A stretch of DNA of 64,000 nucleotides from Saprospiraceae bacterium (GTDB lineage: Bacteria; Bacteroidota; Bacteroidia; Chitinophagales; Saprospiraceae). Position 1 is the stretch's first letter. Each line of letters opens with the position of its first letter. The position numbers and the translations under genes are program-made. The notes beneath the pieces were generated by a model. The model was not told where the DNA came from. It saw nothing but the letters and a program-made list of their open reading frames with translations, and did not search any database. The stretch covers positions 1-64,000 of the forward strand of contig JADKKF010000014.1 in the NCBI GenBank assembly GCA_016720635.1, given 5' to 3'. This document shows, one piece after another, positions 1-9,708 of the stretch.

Positions 1-85
1 TATTTCGCTTATACATCCATTTGCTGTTGGCTTTGCTCAGTTGTGGTTGTTTTTATTTTTATCGCCTCAAATTTACTGAATTTAT

Positions 86-1219
86 TTATAAATCATCGAA
101 TGGCGATTTAATTTGTTGTAAATTTTTAGTGCTGACATGCGTATATATTTCCGTCGTCCTACTGCTATTATGCCCCAACAATTCTTGTATATACCTTAGA
201 TCTGTCCCACTTTCCAATAGATGTGTCGCATAACTATGGCGCAACCAATGCAGCGTGACGGGCTTTTTGATCTTAGCTTTTTTTACACTGGTTTTGAGTA
301 CTTCTTCTAGACTCCGGGCGGCATATTGGATCCCTTCTATCTGTCCTTCAAAAAGCCAAATTCGCGGTTTGTAGGTTTTGTAATAGGTTCTTAATTGTTG
401 AATTATCTTTTCTCCGATGGGCGCAATCCGATCTTTTTTGCCTTTTGATTGCTTGATTACTAGAATTTTACGGCCAGACTGAATATCAACAGGTTTTAAA
501 TTTAATAATTCACTTCTCCTAAGGCCACAGGCATATATCAGGCTCAGCATGGCTTTGTGCTTGATATTGGTGGTACTTTCTAAGATGGATTTGACCTCTT
601 CTTTGCTCAATACATTAGGGAGTTTGCGTTCGGTCCTAGGTCTATGTATCAATTCTAGGTTCAATTGTCTATCGTTTATCTTTAAAAAAAATAATTTGAT
701 GGCATTGACGAATTGATTTTGATATGCGGCTGAATACTTATTTGCAAGGATATAATCGTTATTGAAGGTGATGATATCTTTGTTTGAAATGTCTTCTAAT
801 GGTTTTGAATTATAGAATTTTAAAAAAACCTTGATGGCATCACAATATGTTTTAATGGTGCTTGGGCTGTATCGTTTTGATTTTAAAAACCGCTCAAACT
901 CAAGGATTTGGTCTAAGTACTCGCTTGTAAATTTGGGTGGTGCTGGCGCTGAATTGGTGTAACTGTTAGGTGCAGTAGGTGGGCTGATGGGGAGTTTTTC
1001 TATCCTCTGTTCTAAATTTGCTTTTCCTAGCAGTACTTTCGACAGTTCGGCTGCCACTTTGGGCCCAAAGGGCATGTGCCAAACCTTCAGGGTCCGACTC
1101 CATCTCATGGAAGGAAAATGAAATCGCAATAGATGAATTAAGTCATCATCTCTATCAAAATACAAGGCCAAGTGATGATCACCTTTATAATCCACGGATG
1201 CTAATATTACTTTTTTCAA
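86..1219 (-). CDS. Tyrosine-type site-specific recombinase/integrase
   Basis: A 377-residue XerC/D-like recombinase that cuts and rejoins DNA through a tyrosine intermediate. The full catalytic set is visible: Arg about 234 in CGLRRSEL, Lys about 262 in KGKKDR, HxLRH at 324-328, His350 in ELLGH and the nucleophile Tyr359 in EIYTH. A SAM-like core-binding domain spans about 100-185. The first 80 residues form an extra N-terminal domain, rich in aromatic and basic residues and followed by a Pro-rich linker, that XerC and XerD lack; it could be an arm-type DNA-binding domain, by inference. No partner excisionase or att site is visible, and its downstream side is cut by the window edge. It could be a chromosomal XerD-like enzyme, a mobile-element integrase or an invertase; length and domain order favour a dedicated integrase over housekeeping XerC/D. 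Confidence 0.9.
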   Translation of the reverse strand: MKKVILASVDYKGDHHLALYFDRDDDLIHLLRFHFPSMRWSRTLKVWHMPFGPKVAAELSKVLLGKANLEQRIEKLPISPPTAPNSYTNSAPAPPKFTSEYLDQILEFERFLKSKRYSPSTIKTYCDAIKVFLKFYNSKPLEDISNKDIITFNNDYILANKYSAAYQNQFVNAIKLFFLKINDRQLNLELIHRPRTERKLPNVLSKEEVKSILESTTNIKHKAMLSLIYACGLRRSELLNLKPVDIQSGRKILVIKQSKGKKDRIAPIGEKIIQQLRTYYKTYKPRIWLFEGQIEGIQYAARSLEEVLKTSVKKAKIKKPVTLHWLRHSYATHLLESGTDLRYIQELLGHNSSRTTEIYTHVSTKNLQQIKSPFDDL

Positions 1220-1445
1220 GGTTTTATTCTTATTTTGGTCAAAGGTTTTTGCAGCGAGGACAAAACTTAATTTGCCTATGTAAATATACTAAACGAATAT
1301 TAATAAACAATATTCTTTTATTTTTTACTTCAACCCAGCTAGTTTGATGCGGCATCCGTTTCTTTGTTTAGATTGATTGAATGGGAAAATCTTTGGATGG
1401 ATTGCTTTGGGAAGCTAAATTCTGCTGGATTTTATTTATACTTTT

Positions 1446-1574
1446 AGCGCGTCAAGGATCGAAACGACCACCTCCATCCAATCGGATGAGGTGGGTCTCT
1501 TCGAGACCGCAACGAAGTGAAGTCGTGCAGAGCCTGCCCTTCACGAGTCCTGTGGACGAGGGAAGGGGACGCCC
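1446..1574 (+). repeat. Dispersed multi-hairpin intergenic element, copy A
   Basis: One of five related non-coding elements in the window. It opens with GCGCGTCAAGG and closes with GGACGCCCAAAA, so GCGTC and GACGC can pair as an outer stem. Inside are an 11-bp stem with a one-base bulge at 1468-1494, a GGTCTC/GAGACC hairpin with loop TTC at 1494-1508, and a GTCC-TGT-GGAC hairpin near 1547-1557 within a CCCTTC/GAAGGG stem. It ends about 6 bp beyond the stop codon of the S9 peptidase gene and lies antisense to it. Open frames across it have no protein-like composition and are best read as by-products of the repeat. Confidence 0.75.
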
Positions 1575-1580
1575 AAAAAT

Positions 1581-4367
1581 TTATTCCTTGATGAACTCGT
1601 AGCCTTGGTTGATTCCTTTTTCTGTCGCTGGGACTCCGTCGCGCATCCACGTGGGCATGGGTTTTTGCTGGAGGTAGTGGTCGAAAAATTGGGACATACG
1701 AATCTGGAAGTCGATGCGATTTTGCAACTTTACGGGCCAATGGGGCTCCTCGTTGTAATTGAGCAACCATGCTTTTTTGCCAAGTCTTCTAAGCGCAGTG
1801 TACATCTCTATCCCTTGGTACCAAGGCACGGCACCATCCTTGTCATTGTGTAGGATCAAGACGGGTGTGGTGATTCGATCGGCCTTGAAGAGGGGAGAGT
1901 TGTCGAAATACTTGAACGGGGCCTCCCAAGGGGTCTGCCCTATGCGGCTCTGTTGGTGTTCGTACTGGAACATCCTGCTCAAGCCCGATTCCCAGCGGAT
2001 GCCACCGTAGGCGCTGAACATGTTAAATACGGGTGCGCCCGACTCAGCTGCTTTGAAAAGATTGGTTTTGGTCAGTAGATAAGCTGTCTGATACCCACCC
2101 CAGCTATGGCCTTGGATTCCGATGTTTTTCTCGTCGATAAACCCTTGGTTGAGCAAATATTGAACGCCACTCATGATGGCATCGTATGCATCATCGCCTG
2201 GTGTCCCTGTGTCATAGTGGATATCTGGATTGAATATGACGTAGCCGCGAGAGGCATAGTAGCTGTAAGATATCTGTGATCGCAGGGGTTCAGGGGGGCG
2301 ATAGGCGTGTATGGCATCAGTGCTTTTCTCATAAAAATTGACTATGAGTGGGTATTTTTTCTTGGGGTCAAAATGGTCGGGTTTTACGAGTAAACCTTTG
2401 TTAGGTTTGCCAGTGAAGTTGATCCATTGGACAGATTCCATGGTGCCCCAGGAGTATTCGGATTGTTGCGGATTGATATTGGAAACTTTTTTTAAAGGGT
2501 TATTTTTGGCTTTGAAATAAAGATCAGGGCTGCTGTCGAAAGTCTCTTTTGAGAAGACTAAATTATTGCTGTTTTTTCCTTTTATGACTCTTGGAGAAAT
2601 GGCGAATTTTCCTGAATCGATCCAAGAGAATTTCGCTTTAGAAGGGTCGAACCAAGCCAATCCCGTGGTGTAAGTATCTAACTGAGTCGCGTGGAGGAGC
2701 CAATCTTCCTCTAGGGGGAGGGATTTTTCTTCGGTGTCCAATTTAATCCTTCGGTAACGGATATTGGAGGAGCTTCCTTCTGTCAATTTCAGGGGACTCT
2801 GTTTCATGGTCGGGTCGATTTTCCATATATCCCAGTGGTCATACAGGAAGACAAATTGATCATCTGCTGACCAACCTACAATGCCTTGAGGTCCGGGTGG
2901 TGACGGGACATCGTTCTCCAAATCATGGAACGAAGTGTTGGATGGTTTGGTCCATTGGACCTGTATGTTGGTGGCTAAGTTGTAGCTATTCCAAGTAGTA
3001 TCTTCATAGTTATACCAGTAGGCGAAAAGCCCCTTGGGCGATAGGGCTGTTTCTCCAAAAAGACCTTTTTTTATAAGGGATTTGGTTGGTTTTGTGAGAT
3101 TTTGGCTGTAAAGATCTCTCCTAGAATTTCCGAGCCAAGAAGCCTCTACTGCGTAAGGTCTGGTGTCTTGGATCAAGGCATAAGTTCCATCGCCCTCAAA
3201 GGAGATTTGTTGCGATTGGTAGAGCTGAGCGTCCAATTTTTGGATAGATTTGGAATCGAAGTCGTAGCAATGGAGGATATTCAATTTTTTTTGTTCATCC
3301 AATCTAACCTTTTGTTGTGGATAAATCTGAGGGTCTAGGGTGGTCCAAACTTCTACTTGGACTATTTCTTCAGGCAATAGAGAGGTATCTTGGACGATGG
3401 GAATAGGTGCAGAACCAAAGATCAAACGCTTGCTTTTGGTTGAAAAATAAGGTTTTTGGGACTCTGCTAGGCGCCAGCCTTTGGGTGCTGCTATACGACT
3501 GCTATCGATGGTGAGAAGCTTTTGTCCGAGGAGTCCATCGAATACTTGGATTTCAAAGTTTTTGGTTGGAAAGGCTGAAGTGTCCTTGGTGTACATGAAG
3601 CCCAGCTTGTCGCCCATCTCATTGATGAAGGGAAATTTGAATTGGCCTTTTGCTTGTAGGAGGGGAATGTTTTGAAAGGTAGGTTCGAACATTTTCACGG
3701 CGGCAAAAGGGGTCGAAAAGCTGTCAGGGGTGAAGGCCGTATAGATCATTTTGGGCCATTTTTCAGCTAAAGAGAATTCTTTTATGTAATGGATGGTGTC
3801 TATGATATTGAGATTGGTATTGTAAATCAAGCATTTAAATCCATTGTCCGCGGATTCTTTTTTGAGTTTTAATTTTGTAGCAAGGCTGTCCTTTTTTTCT
3901 TTGGGTTCGAGGGTCATCACCACGAATCCACTCCATTTACGAGGCATTTGAAAATTTTTAATATTGGAAAAACCTAGTGAAGTGTTTTTTTGAAGGTTTA
4001 ATACGATTAGGCTATCCTTGGGAAGTGCCTCTTCTTTTGTTTTCTTTCTTTTGAGGGCTTTAATGGTGTCGATAGGAGGGATGATTTTATATACAAAAAC
4101 TTTAGAATCGTGAGAAAAAGCGGGCTGTTCTCCTCGAGGAATCTGGTTTGAAATATCGGTTTTTGTGTTATAAAGGACCAAAGTGCTGTTGCCTTCAATG
4201 GGGGCAATGACATAAGCGATCCAATTGCCGTCGTTGCTGACCACAGTTTGGTTGATTTTTTGCCAAATTTTGAAAACCTCGATGTCCATCGTTTTTTTGG
4301 TCTGGCTAGAACCCTGCAAGGCGCTGGATAAACAAAATAGGAAAATGAGAAATTTAGGGAAAGTCAT
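1581..4367 (-). CDS. S9 family prolyl oligopeptidase-like serine peptidase, secreted
   Basis: A large peptidase of about 928 residues with a C-terminal alpha/beta-hydrolase domain preceded by a long region expected to form a beta-propeller, as in the DPP-IV/acylaminoacyl peptidase group. Counting from the upstream TTG at 4391, the triad is Ser763 in GHSWGG, Asp852 in HNDKDGAVP and His884 in EEPHWP. I place the start at the ATG at 4367 because it begins a clean signal peptide (MTFPKFLIFLFCLSSALQ, then GSSQ) and the more upstream start would be TTG. The product is likely periplasmic or outer-membrane associated and cleaves peptides, possibly for nutrition. It is transcribed divergently from the membrane protein at 4469, and repeat element A follows its stop. 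Confidence 0.9.
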   Translation of the reverse strand: MTFPKFLIFLFCLSSALQGSSQTKKTMDIEVFKIWQKINQTVVSNDGNWIAYVIAPIEGNSTLVLYNTKTDISNQIPRGEQPAFSHDSKVFVYKIIPPIDTIKALKRKKTKEEALPKDSLIVLNLQKNTSLGFSNIKNFQMPRKWSGFVVMTLEPKEKKDSLATKLKLKKESADNGFKCLIYNTNLNIIDTIHYIKEFSLAEKWPKMIYTAFTPDSFSTPFAAVKMFEPTFQNIPLLQAKGQFKFPFINEMGDKLGFMYTKDTSAFPTKNFEIQVFDGLLGQKLLTIDSSRIAAPKGWRLAESQKPYFSTKSKRLIFGSAPIPIVQDTSLLPEEIVQVEVWTTLDPQIYPQQKVRLDEQKKLNILHCYDFDSKSIQKLDAQLYQSQQISFEGDGTYALIQDTRPYAVEASWLGNSRRDLYSQNLTKPTKSLIKKGLFGETALSPKGLFAYWYNYEDTTWNSYNLATNIQVQWTKPSNTSFHDLENDVPSPPGPQGIVGWSADDQFVFLYDHWDIWKIDPTMKQSPLKLTEGSSSNIRYRRIKLDTEEKSLPLEEDWLLHATQLDTYTTGLAWFDPSKAKFSWIDSGKFAISPRVIKGKNSNNLVFSKETFDSSPDLYFKAKNNPLKKVSNINPQQSEYSWGTMESVQWINFTGKPNKGLLVKPDHFDPKKKYPLIVNFYEKSTDAIHAYRPPEPLRSQISYSYYASRGYVIFNPDIHYDTGTPGDDAYDAIMSGVQYLLNQGFIDEKNIGIQGHSWGGYQTAYLLTKTNLFKAAESGAPVFNMFSAYGGIRWESGLSRMFQYEHQQSRIGQTPWEAPFKYFDNSPLFKADRITTPVLILHNDKDGAVPWYQGIEMYTALRRLGKKAWLLNYNEEPHWPVKLQNRIDFQIRMSQFFDHYLQQKPMPTWMRDGVPATEKGINQGYEFIKE

Positions 4368-4468
4368 ACAGAAAGTATTAGTGATGGTCAAAAATAGTAA
4401 AAAAATGGATGCATATTAGGACCTACGTTTAATACTGAAAAAATAATTTCGGTCTCTTGTAAATTTAA

Positions 4469-6022
4469 ATGTTAAATTTCAGAAGGAAAAGGGGATATTT
4501 GGGAAGCATAAGGATTGATAAGGTGGAAAGAAAAATTGGTTTGGAAGATTGGCTCGTTTTGTTCATCAGCATTTGTCTGGCGTCCAATCTCTACATATTG
4601 CTAACATATACAGGCATGGAAACTGCCAATATAGATGCCATGAGTTATCAAGAGATGGCCGATAAACTCGTGGGATATTGGCAAGGAAAGGTGGAAGCAA
4701 TAGTATTTATAAGTCCAATAAGTCGATTCGGTTTTTTCCCAGCATTCATACCAGCGGTCATTGATTTTTTACTTGACGTTGGCTCGGAAAAAGCGTTCTT
4801 AATGCTTAATACGGGATGTCTGTTGGTCAATTTATTGTTGTTTTGGCATTTAATTAAACACCTAGGGGTCAAAGTTCGATTTTTTATTTTTATTTTATTT
4901 GCATTTTCCAATTCAAATTTCTTTCTGTATCTAGAGATTGCCAGCGAACCCATATTTATGGTGATTGAGCTTTGTTTTTTGCTTTTGCTTGGGGATTTGA
5001 AAGAAACTATTGGATGGAAGACATGGGTAATTCTGGTAATATTGGCAATTTTAGGACTATGGACGCGCTATATTGGAGTGGTGTTTTTCTTGCATTTGAC
5101 CTTACTTGTCATTAGGTCTCCAAAACAGAAGAGGTTAGGGTATATGGGGCTTGTAGTGGCGGGGTTTATACTGGGTGTAGCCATACTGTATCTCCGATCT
5201 AAGGCGTTTAATTTGTCCTATACCGAAAGGAGTGTGGGATTTCACTTGGGTGATATGGACGGATATTTGAATCTAGGGGGAACCTTGATTTCTTATTTAT
5301 TCCCCTATTGGCATTTTCACGAATGGAGGGTTTTTATAGAGGTGTTGATCATGGGGGTTTTGTATTTTGCATTTCAACAACGCCATTTGGTCAAGTTCGA
5401 CATAATGACGACCAAGGACAGATACCTTGAATTTGGGTTGATATGTTTTGCTGTATTATTGGCATCAAAATGGTTTATGGAAAATGATATCATTTTCGTG
5501 ACGAGATTGATGTATCCAATATTTCCTGTATTGTTGATAAAACTTGGTGATTTTTTAGAAAATGTAAAATTAGAAAATTCGAATGCAAAATTTGGATTGG
5601 TCATGTTAGTATTGATATTCATTGGTTTAATGTTGAATTTTTTTGCTGTAAATAAGAATTTTAAAATGGATCACCCTAGTACATCAGGACATGTAAAAAA
5701 GCATATGAAGTATTTGGTCGATGAAATCCCAAAGAATACGAAGATTGTTTCAAATGCATCATATTACTTTTATATATTAGGTTATGACCACCTTGAATAC
5801 CTTCCAGCTCAGGTATTGAGATCGCAAAACGAAATCAATCCACATAGGCAAAAGCAACTCGAAAATTTAAAGGAAAGATCCTTGGAAGCGGGAGGTCATA
5901 TCGTAGTTTTTTTTCCAAAAAATAATATCAGAACGGAACAAGTAAATCCTGGAGATTATCCAGAATATTTCGAACAGTTAAAGCAAGATTCAATTTGTAA
6001 GTTCTTTGTGTTTAGGAGGTAA
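4469..6022 (+). CDS. Polytopic membrane protein, GT-C-like glycosyltransferase
   Basis: A 517-residue protein with roughly ten hydrophobic segments, beginning at residue about 28, and a soluble C-terminal tail of about 120 residues. After the first membrane segment comes a loop with an acidic residue (TANIDAMSYQEMAD), the layout of GT-C fold enzymes of the ArnT/PMT (GT39/GT83) type, which use polyprenyl-phosphate sugars to modify lipids or proteins at the outer face of the inner membrane. I recognise the architecture, not a specific family, so donor and acceptor are unknown. The gene stands alone between the divergent S9 peptidase and pgk; repeat element B lies directly after its stop codon. 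Confidence 0.6.
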   Translation: MLNFRRKRGYLGSIRIDKVERKIGLEDWLVLFISICLASNLYILLTYTGMETANIDAMSYQEMADKLVGYWQGKVEAIVFISPISRFGFFPAFIPAVIDFLLDVGSEKAFLMLNTGCLLVNLLLFWHLIKHLGVKVRFFIFILFAFSNSNFFLYLEIASEPIFMVIELCFLLLLGDLKETIGWKTWVILVILAILGLWTRYIGVVFFLHLTLLVIRSPKQKRLGYMGLVVAGFILGVAILYLRSKAFNLSYTERSVGFHLGDMDGYLNLGGTLISYLFPYWHFHEWRVFIEVLIMGVLYFAFQQRHLVKFDIMTTKDRYLEFGLICFAVLLASKWFMENDIIFVTRLMYPIFPVLLIKLGDFLENVKLENSNAKFGLVMLVLIFIGLMLNFFAVNKNFKMDHPSTSGHVKKHMKYLVDEIPKNTKIVSNASYYFYILGYDHLEYLPAQVLRSQNEINPHRQKQLENLKERSLEAGGHIVVFFPKNNIRTEQVNPGDYPEYFEQLKQDSICKFFVFRR

Positions 6023-6028
6023 ACACAT

Positions 6029-6158
6029 GGCAAGCGTCAGGGGGTGGAGTGGTCTCGAAACATTATAGATGTGAAGAGAGTCTCGGCCTAAAGGCGAGAC
6101 GGAACCCACGTAAGACCCGACCCGAAATCGTCTGCAAGACGAAGTGAGGGTGACGCCA
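6029..6158 (+). repeat. Dispersed multi-hairpin intergenic element, copy B
   Basis: Starts about 6 bp after the stop codon of the preceding membrane protein gene, in the same orientation. The outer stem is GCGTCA (6034-6039) with TGACGC (6151-6156). Internal hairpins are GTCTCG/CGAGAC at 6080-6100 and TCGTCT-GCA-AGACGA at 6128-6142. It shares AGGGGGTG near its 5' end and the box CACGTAAGACCCG in the middle with copy E at 49236-49351, which makes these two a sub-family. It fills most of the gap before pgk. Confidence 0.75.
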
Positions 6159-6189
6159 TAAAATATCAAATAACTTGACTCAAGTTCCT

Positions 6190-6197
6190 TATCTTTG
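6190..6197 (+). promoter_or_regulatory. Bacteroidota-type -7 promoter box for pgk
   Basis: TATCTTTG matches the Bacteroidota sigma-ABfr -7 consensus TAnnTTTG exactly and lies 42 bp before the pgk ATG. A TTG at 6175 is nearer than the usual -33 spacing, so the upstream half is uncertain. Confidence 0.55.
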
Positions 6198-6239
6198 TGG
6201 GGTAAAATAATACCAATAATACATTAAAAATAGTTAAAT

Positions 6240-7326
6240 ATGGATATCAATAATTTTAATTTTGAAGGCAAGAAAGTGTTGATACGAGTGGACTTTAACG
6301 TGCCGATGGATAAAGATCGCCAAGTGACTGACGATACTCGGCTGCGAGGGGCTATACCAACGATAAAACACGTGTTGAATGTCGGTGGAGCGGTGGTTTT
6401 GATGTCACATTTGGATCGTCCTTTGAAAAAATTATTGGAGGATGGATCGATCGATCGAAATAAATATACGCTCAGGAATGTGGTCAAGCCGCTGAGTGAC
6501 TTGCTAGGAGTAGATGTTAAGTTTTGTGATGAAACGGTAGGTGAAAAGGCGCAAAAAATGTCTGAAGATCTCAAGCCTGGAGAGGTGTTGCTTCTAGAAA
6601 ATACGCGATTCTATGCTGGCGAGGAAAAGGGCGATGAGACTCTGGCTAAAGGCATGGCGGCATTGGGTGATTTTTATATCAATGATGCTTTTGGGGCAGC
6701 GCATAGAGCTCATAGCAGCACAACGGTGGTTGCGCATTATTTTGATAAGGACCATAAGTGTTTCGGCTATTTGATGAAGGCAGAATTGGATCATGCTAAA
6801 ACGCTAACTGATAATCCTGAGAGACCCTTTGTTGCCGTGACAGGTGGAGCCAAGGTATCAGATAAAATATTGATTTTAGAGAAGCTCCTCGGGGAAGTTG
6901 ATCACTTGATAATAGGAGGTGGGATGGCATATACTTTTATAAAAGCCCAGGGAGGATCCGTGGGGAATAGCCTAGTAGAAGAAGATAGAATCAGCACGGC
7001 TTTGGAACTTGGGTCTGGATATAGGCAGGGATGCCATCATAGCGTTTGTCGCAGTGATAAAGGAAGCCAAGACTATTCTTTGGAATGGCCCGATGGGGGT
7101 TTTTGAAATGCCCAATTTTGCTCAGGGGACTCATGCCATCGCTCAAGCCATAGCAGATAGAACCAAGGAGGGAGCGTTTTCATTGATAGGAGGGGGAGAT
7201 TCTGCGGCAGCTGTAAATCAGATGGGATTGGGCGATGACGTCAGTTTTGTCTCGACTGGAGGTGGTGCAATGCTGGAGTTACTAGAAGGTAAGGAGTTGC
7301 CAGGTGTGGCAGCGGTGATGTCTTAG
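6240..7326 (+). pseudogene. pgk: Phosphoglycerate kinase, internal deletion plus frameshift
   Basis: Phosphoglycerate kinase makes ATP and 3-phosphoglycerate from 1,3-bisphosphoglycerate in glycolysis. The 5' part, 6240 to about 7005, holds the start VLIRVDFNVP, LLLENTRFYAGEEKGD, AAHRAHSS, TGGAKVSDK and IGGGMAYTF. The 3' part, in another frame from about 7009 to 7326, holds GLDIG, LWNGPMGVFEMP, GGGDSAAA and STGGGAMLELLEGKELPG. Together they give about 360 residues against the usual 395-400. Where the family has about 42 residues between ALELL and GLDIG (the segment with the P-V-D...A-D-K-F stretch), the sequence goes straight from ALEL to GLDIG in a new frame. A second oddity is HLDRP instead of the usual HLGRP. 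As written the gene cannot make a functional enzyme. A local assembly error is as likely as a real pseudogene with another copy elsewhere. Confidence 0.85.
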
Positions 7327-7436
7327 GATTAATTTTTTGGAACGATGGAAAGAATTAGTCCAAGATTGGACCAGTTTTCGTCGATTTGGAAGAAAAAGTA
7401 AACAACAAGTTTGGCTTTTTGATAGTTAGATAAGCT

Positions 7437-8687
7437 ATGAGGAATCCGAGTATTTTATTTTTGGCCACAGTTAGTTTGGTCTTGCTACTGATTGACTTTT
7501 ATGTATTCTGGGCACTCAGATGGTGGATTATCCAGAATGGAATGTCCTCGAAGACATTTTCAAGGATCTATTGGAGCATGACGGTCGTGGCTTTTGTTAT
7601 TTTTTATGCATCCGCTTATTATGGAAGAAATTTTGCTGGGCAGCCATATAGTGCGTATTTAGGGGCATTTGCATTTATTTTGCTTGTATCAAAATTGTTT
7701 TGCGCTGTATTCTTATTGATTACTGATTTTATCCGAGTGGTGGGATACATCCAAGAAAAAGTGATGTCGAAGCCGGCTTATATGAGCAGTAGGTCTAAAT
7801 TTCTGCATTCGATAGCCGCAGGTATGGCAATTTTGCCATTTACCACTTTTTGGTATGGGATATTGAGAAATCCCTATCGGTACAAACTTCACAAAGTAAA
7901 AATTCCTATAAGCAATTTGCCAAAAGGCCTAGAAGGCTTTAAAATAGTGCAAGTATCCGACATTCACTCGGGTAGTTTTACCTTCAAAGAACCCATCCAG
8001 AATGGTATAGATATGATCAATCAATGTCAAGCAGATGTGATTTGTTTTACTGGCGATTTGGTCAATACGGTGGCCAACGAAATCGAGCCTTATATCGATA
8101 TGTTCAAAAGTATAAAGGCTAAACATGGCGTGTATTCTATCATGGGCAATCACGATTATGGGGATTATAAACGATGGGACACCCCCGAAGAAAAACAAGC
8201 GAACGCTGAATTATTTATCGATCAACATCGCAAATTGGGATGGAAATTATTGTTGAATGAAAATAGGGTCATAGAACACCAAGGGGAAAAATTGGCCATC
8301 ATTGGAGTCGAAAACTATAGTGCTTCACCTCGGTTTGCTAAATATGGAGACTTGAACAAAGCTTTTATGGGCGTGGAAGAGTCCATTCCGTTCAAATTAT
8401 TGCTATCGCATGATCCGTCACATTGGGATGATCAAGTGGTCAAATCATTCAAGAATATTGACTTAACCCTCAGTGGTCATACTCATGGATTTCAATTTGG
8501 TATCGAAATCCCTGGTTGGATAAAATGGAGTCCAATAGAATACGCTTACAAGCAATGGGCGGGATTGTATCAAGAGTCCAACCAATATCTCTATGTCAAT
8601 CGTGGCTTTGGCTTTCTCGGCTATCCAGGACGAGTGGGTATCTTACCAGAAATAACAGAGATTACCCTGACTGGAGTCACCGTTTAA
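7437..8687 (+). CDS. Membrane-anchored metallophosphoesterase
   Basis: A 416-residue calcineurin-like phosphoesterase. Three hydrophobic segments occupy about 1-100 and another hydrophobic stretch lies near 125-140; the catalytic domain follows from about 165. Metal-binding motifs are in order: D175-x-H177 (VSDIHSG), GD207 (FTGDLVN), GNH239D (MGNHDYG), a later SHDP and the final GHTHG. The family (YkuE/YaeI-like) includes membrane phosphoesterases thought to act on phospholipid or lipid A precursors at the membrane; the substrate here is not known. It follows pgk by about 110 bp and precedes a DUF58 gene on the same strand. The conserved motifs all lie in one frame, so the gene looks intact. 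Confidence 0.88.
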   Translation: MRNPSILFLATVSLVLLLIDFYVFWALRWWIIQNGMSSKTFSRIYWSMTVVAFVIFYASAYYGRNFAGQPYSAYLGAFAFILLVSKLFCAVFLLITDFIRVVGYIQEKVMSKPAYMSSRSKFLHSIAAGMAILPFTTFWYGILRNPYRYKLHKVKIPISNLPKGLEGFKIVQVSDIHSGSFTFKEPIQNGIDMINQCQADVICFTGDLVNTVANEIEPYIDMFKSIKAKHGVYSIMGNHDYGDYKRWDTPEEKQANAELFIDQHRKLGWKLLLNENRVIEHQGEKLAIIGVENYSASPRFAKYGDLNKAFMGVEESIPFKLLLSHDPSHWDDQVVKSFKNIDLTLSGHTHGFQFGIEIPGWIKWSPIEYAYKQWAGLYQESNQYLYVNRGFGFLGYPGRVGILPEITEITLTGVTV

Positions 8688-8754
8688 TTTATATTAAGGT
8701 CATTACCTTGGTAAATAGTTTTTTGTGTTTAATTTTGCTTATTAAAAATTTAAA

Positions 8755-9681
8755 ATGGCATTGACAGAATCTTTCGATTTAAACAGTATTCAGAATTTAG
8801 AGTTGCTGGCTAAACAGGTGGTAGAGGGATTCATCATAGGTCTTCATAAGAGTCCATTTCATGGGTTTTCAGTAGAATTTGCCGAGCATAGACTGTACAA
8901 TGATGGTGAATCCACCAAGAATATCGATTGGAAGGTTTTTGCTAGGACGGACAAAATGTTCACTAAAAAATACGAGGAAGAGACCAATCTCAGATGCCAT
9001 ATCGTCATTGACAATTCATCCTCGATGCATTATCCCATTTTGGAAGGAAAATCGACCCATGCCATCAATAAGATTACTTTTAGTGTCATAGCTGCTGCGT
9101 CGCTAATGTTGCTGCTACAGAAACAACGCGATGCGTTTGGATTATCGATTTTTGAAGAAGATTTGCGATACCAAAGCCAAACCAAATCAAATGTCTCACA
9201 TTACCATTTATTACTCAATCACTTGAATAAGATTTTGGCGGACAAGACCCTACATAAGGGGACTCAAGCAGCGGATGCCTTACACCAAATAGCCGAGACC
9301 ATTCACAAAAGGTCTTTGGTTGTGATATTCAGCGATATGTTTGATCACGAGAACAAGGACAGGCTCTTCGATGCCCTACAACACCTGAAACACGCTAAGC
9401 ACGAAGTGATTTTATTCCACGTAGTGGACGAGCAAACAGAGATGCTCTTTGAATTTGAAAATAGGCCTTATTTATTCGTAGATATGGAAACGAAGGAGGA
9501 AGTGCGCCTTCAATCCAACGAGGTTAAGGAATATTATTCGTCACAAATCATCAAATTTAAGGAGGAATTGAAAATGAAAAGCTTACAATATAGTGTGGAC
9601 TTTATCGAGGTGGATATCAATAAAGGATATACGGAGATTTTGCAAAGCTATATCCGAAGACGAAGCAAATTGATTAAATAA
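8755..9681 (+). CDS. DUF58 domain protein, vWA-like
   Basis: A 308-residue soluble protein. The DUF58 signature is at about 40-75 (FAEHRLYNDGESTKNIDWKV, followed by ARTDK). Next comes a von Willebrand A-like segment with a MIDAS-type D-x-S-x-S (DNSSSMHY, about 105) and a later FSDMFD. In Bacteroidota such genes usually sit beside a MoxR AAA ATPase and BatA/BatB-like proteins. None of those is next to this one, so it appears as a stand-alone member. Its molecular role is not established; a chaperone or assembly role with MoxR is the usual proposal for the family. Confidence 0.85.
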   Translation: MALTESFDLNSIQNLELLAKQVVEGFIIGLHKSPFHGFSVEFAEHRLYNDGESTKNIDWKVFARTDKMFTKKYEEETNLRCHIVIDNSSSMHYPILEGKSTHAINKITFSVIAAASLMLLLQKQRDAFGLSIFEEDLRYQSQTKSNVSHYHLLLNHLNKILADKTLHKGTQAADALHQIAETIHKRSLVVIFSDMFDHENKDRLFDALQHLKHAKHEVILFHVVDEQTEMLFEFENRPYLFVDMETKEEVRLQSNEVKEYYSSQIIKFKEELKMKSLQYSVDFIEVDINKGYTEILQSYIRRRSKLIK

Positions 9682-9708
9682 ATAATATCATTAAAAAAAT
9701 ATAGTCGT

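Noticed and set aside
1444..1770. A 108-codon minus-strand frame across repeat copy A and the end of the S9 gene
   Set aside because: Half overlaps the peptidase coding sequence in another frame and half is the repeat; Arg/Pro/Ser-rich content is what a GC-rich hairpin element gives by chance.
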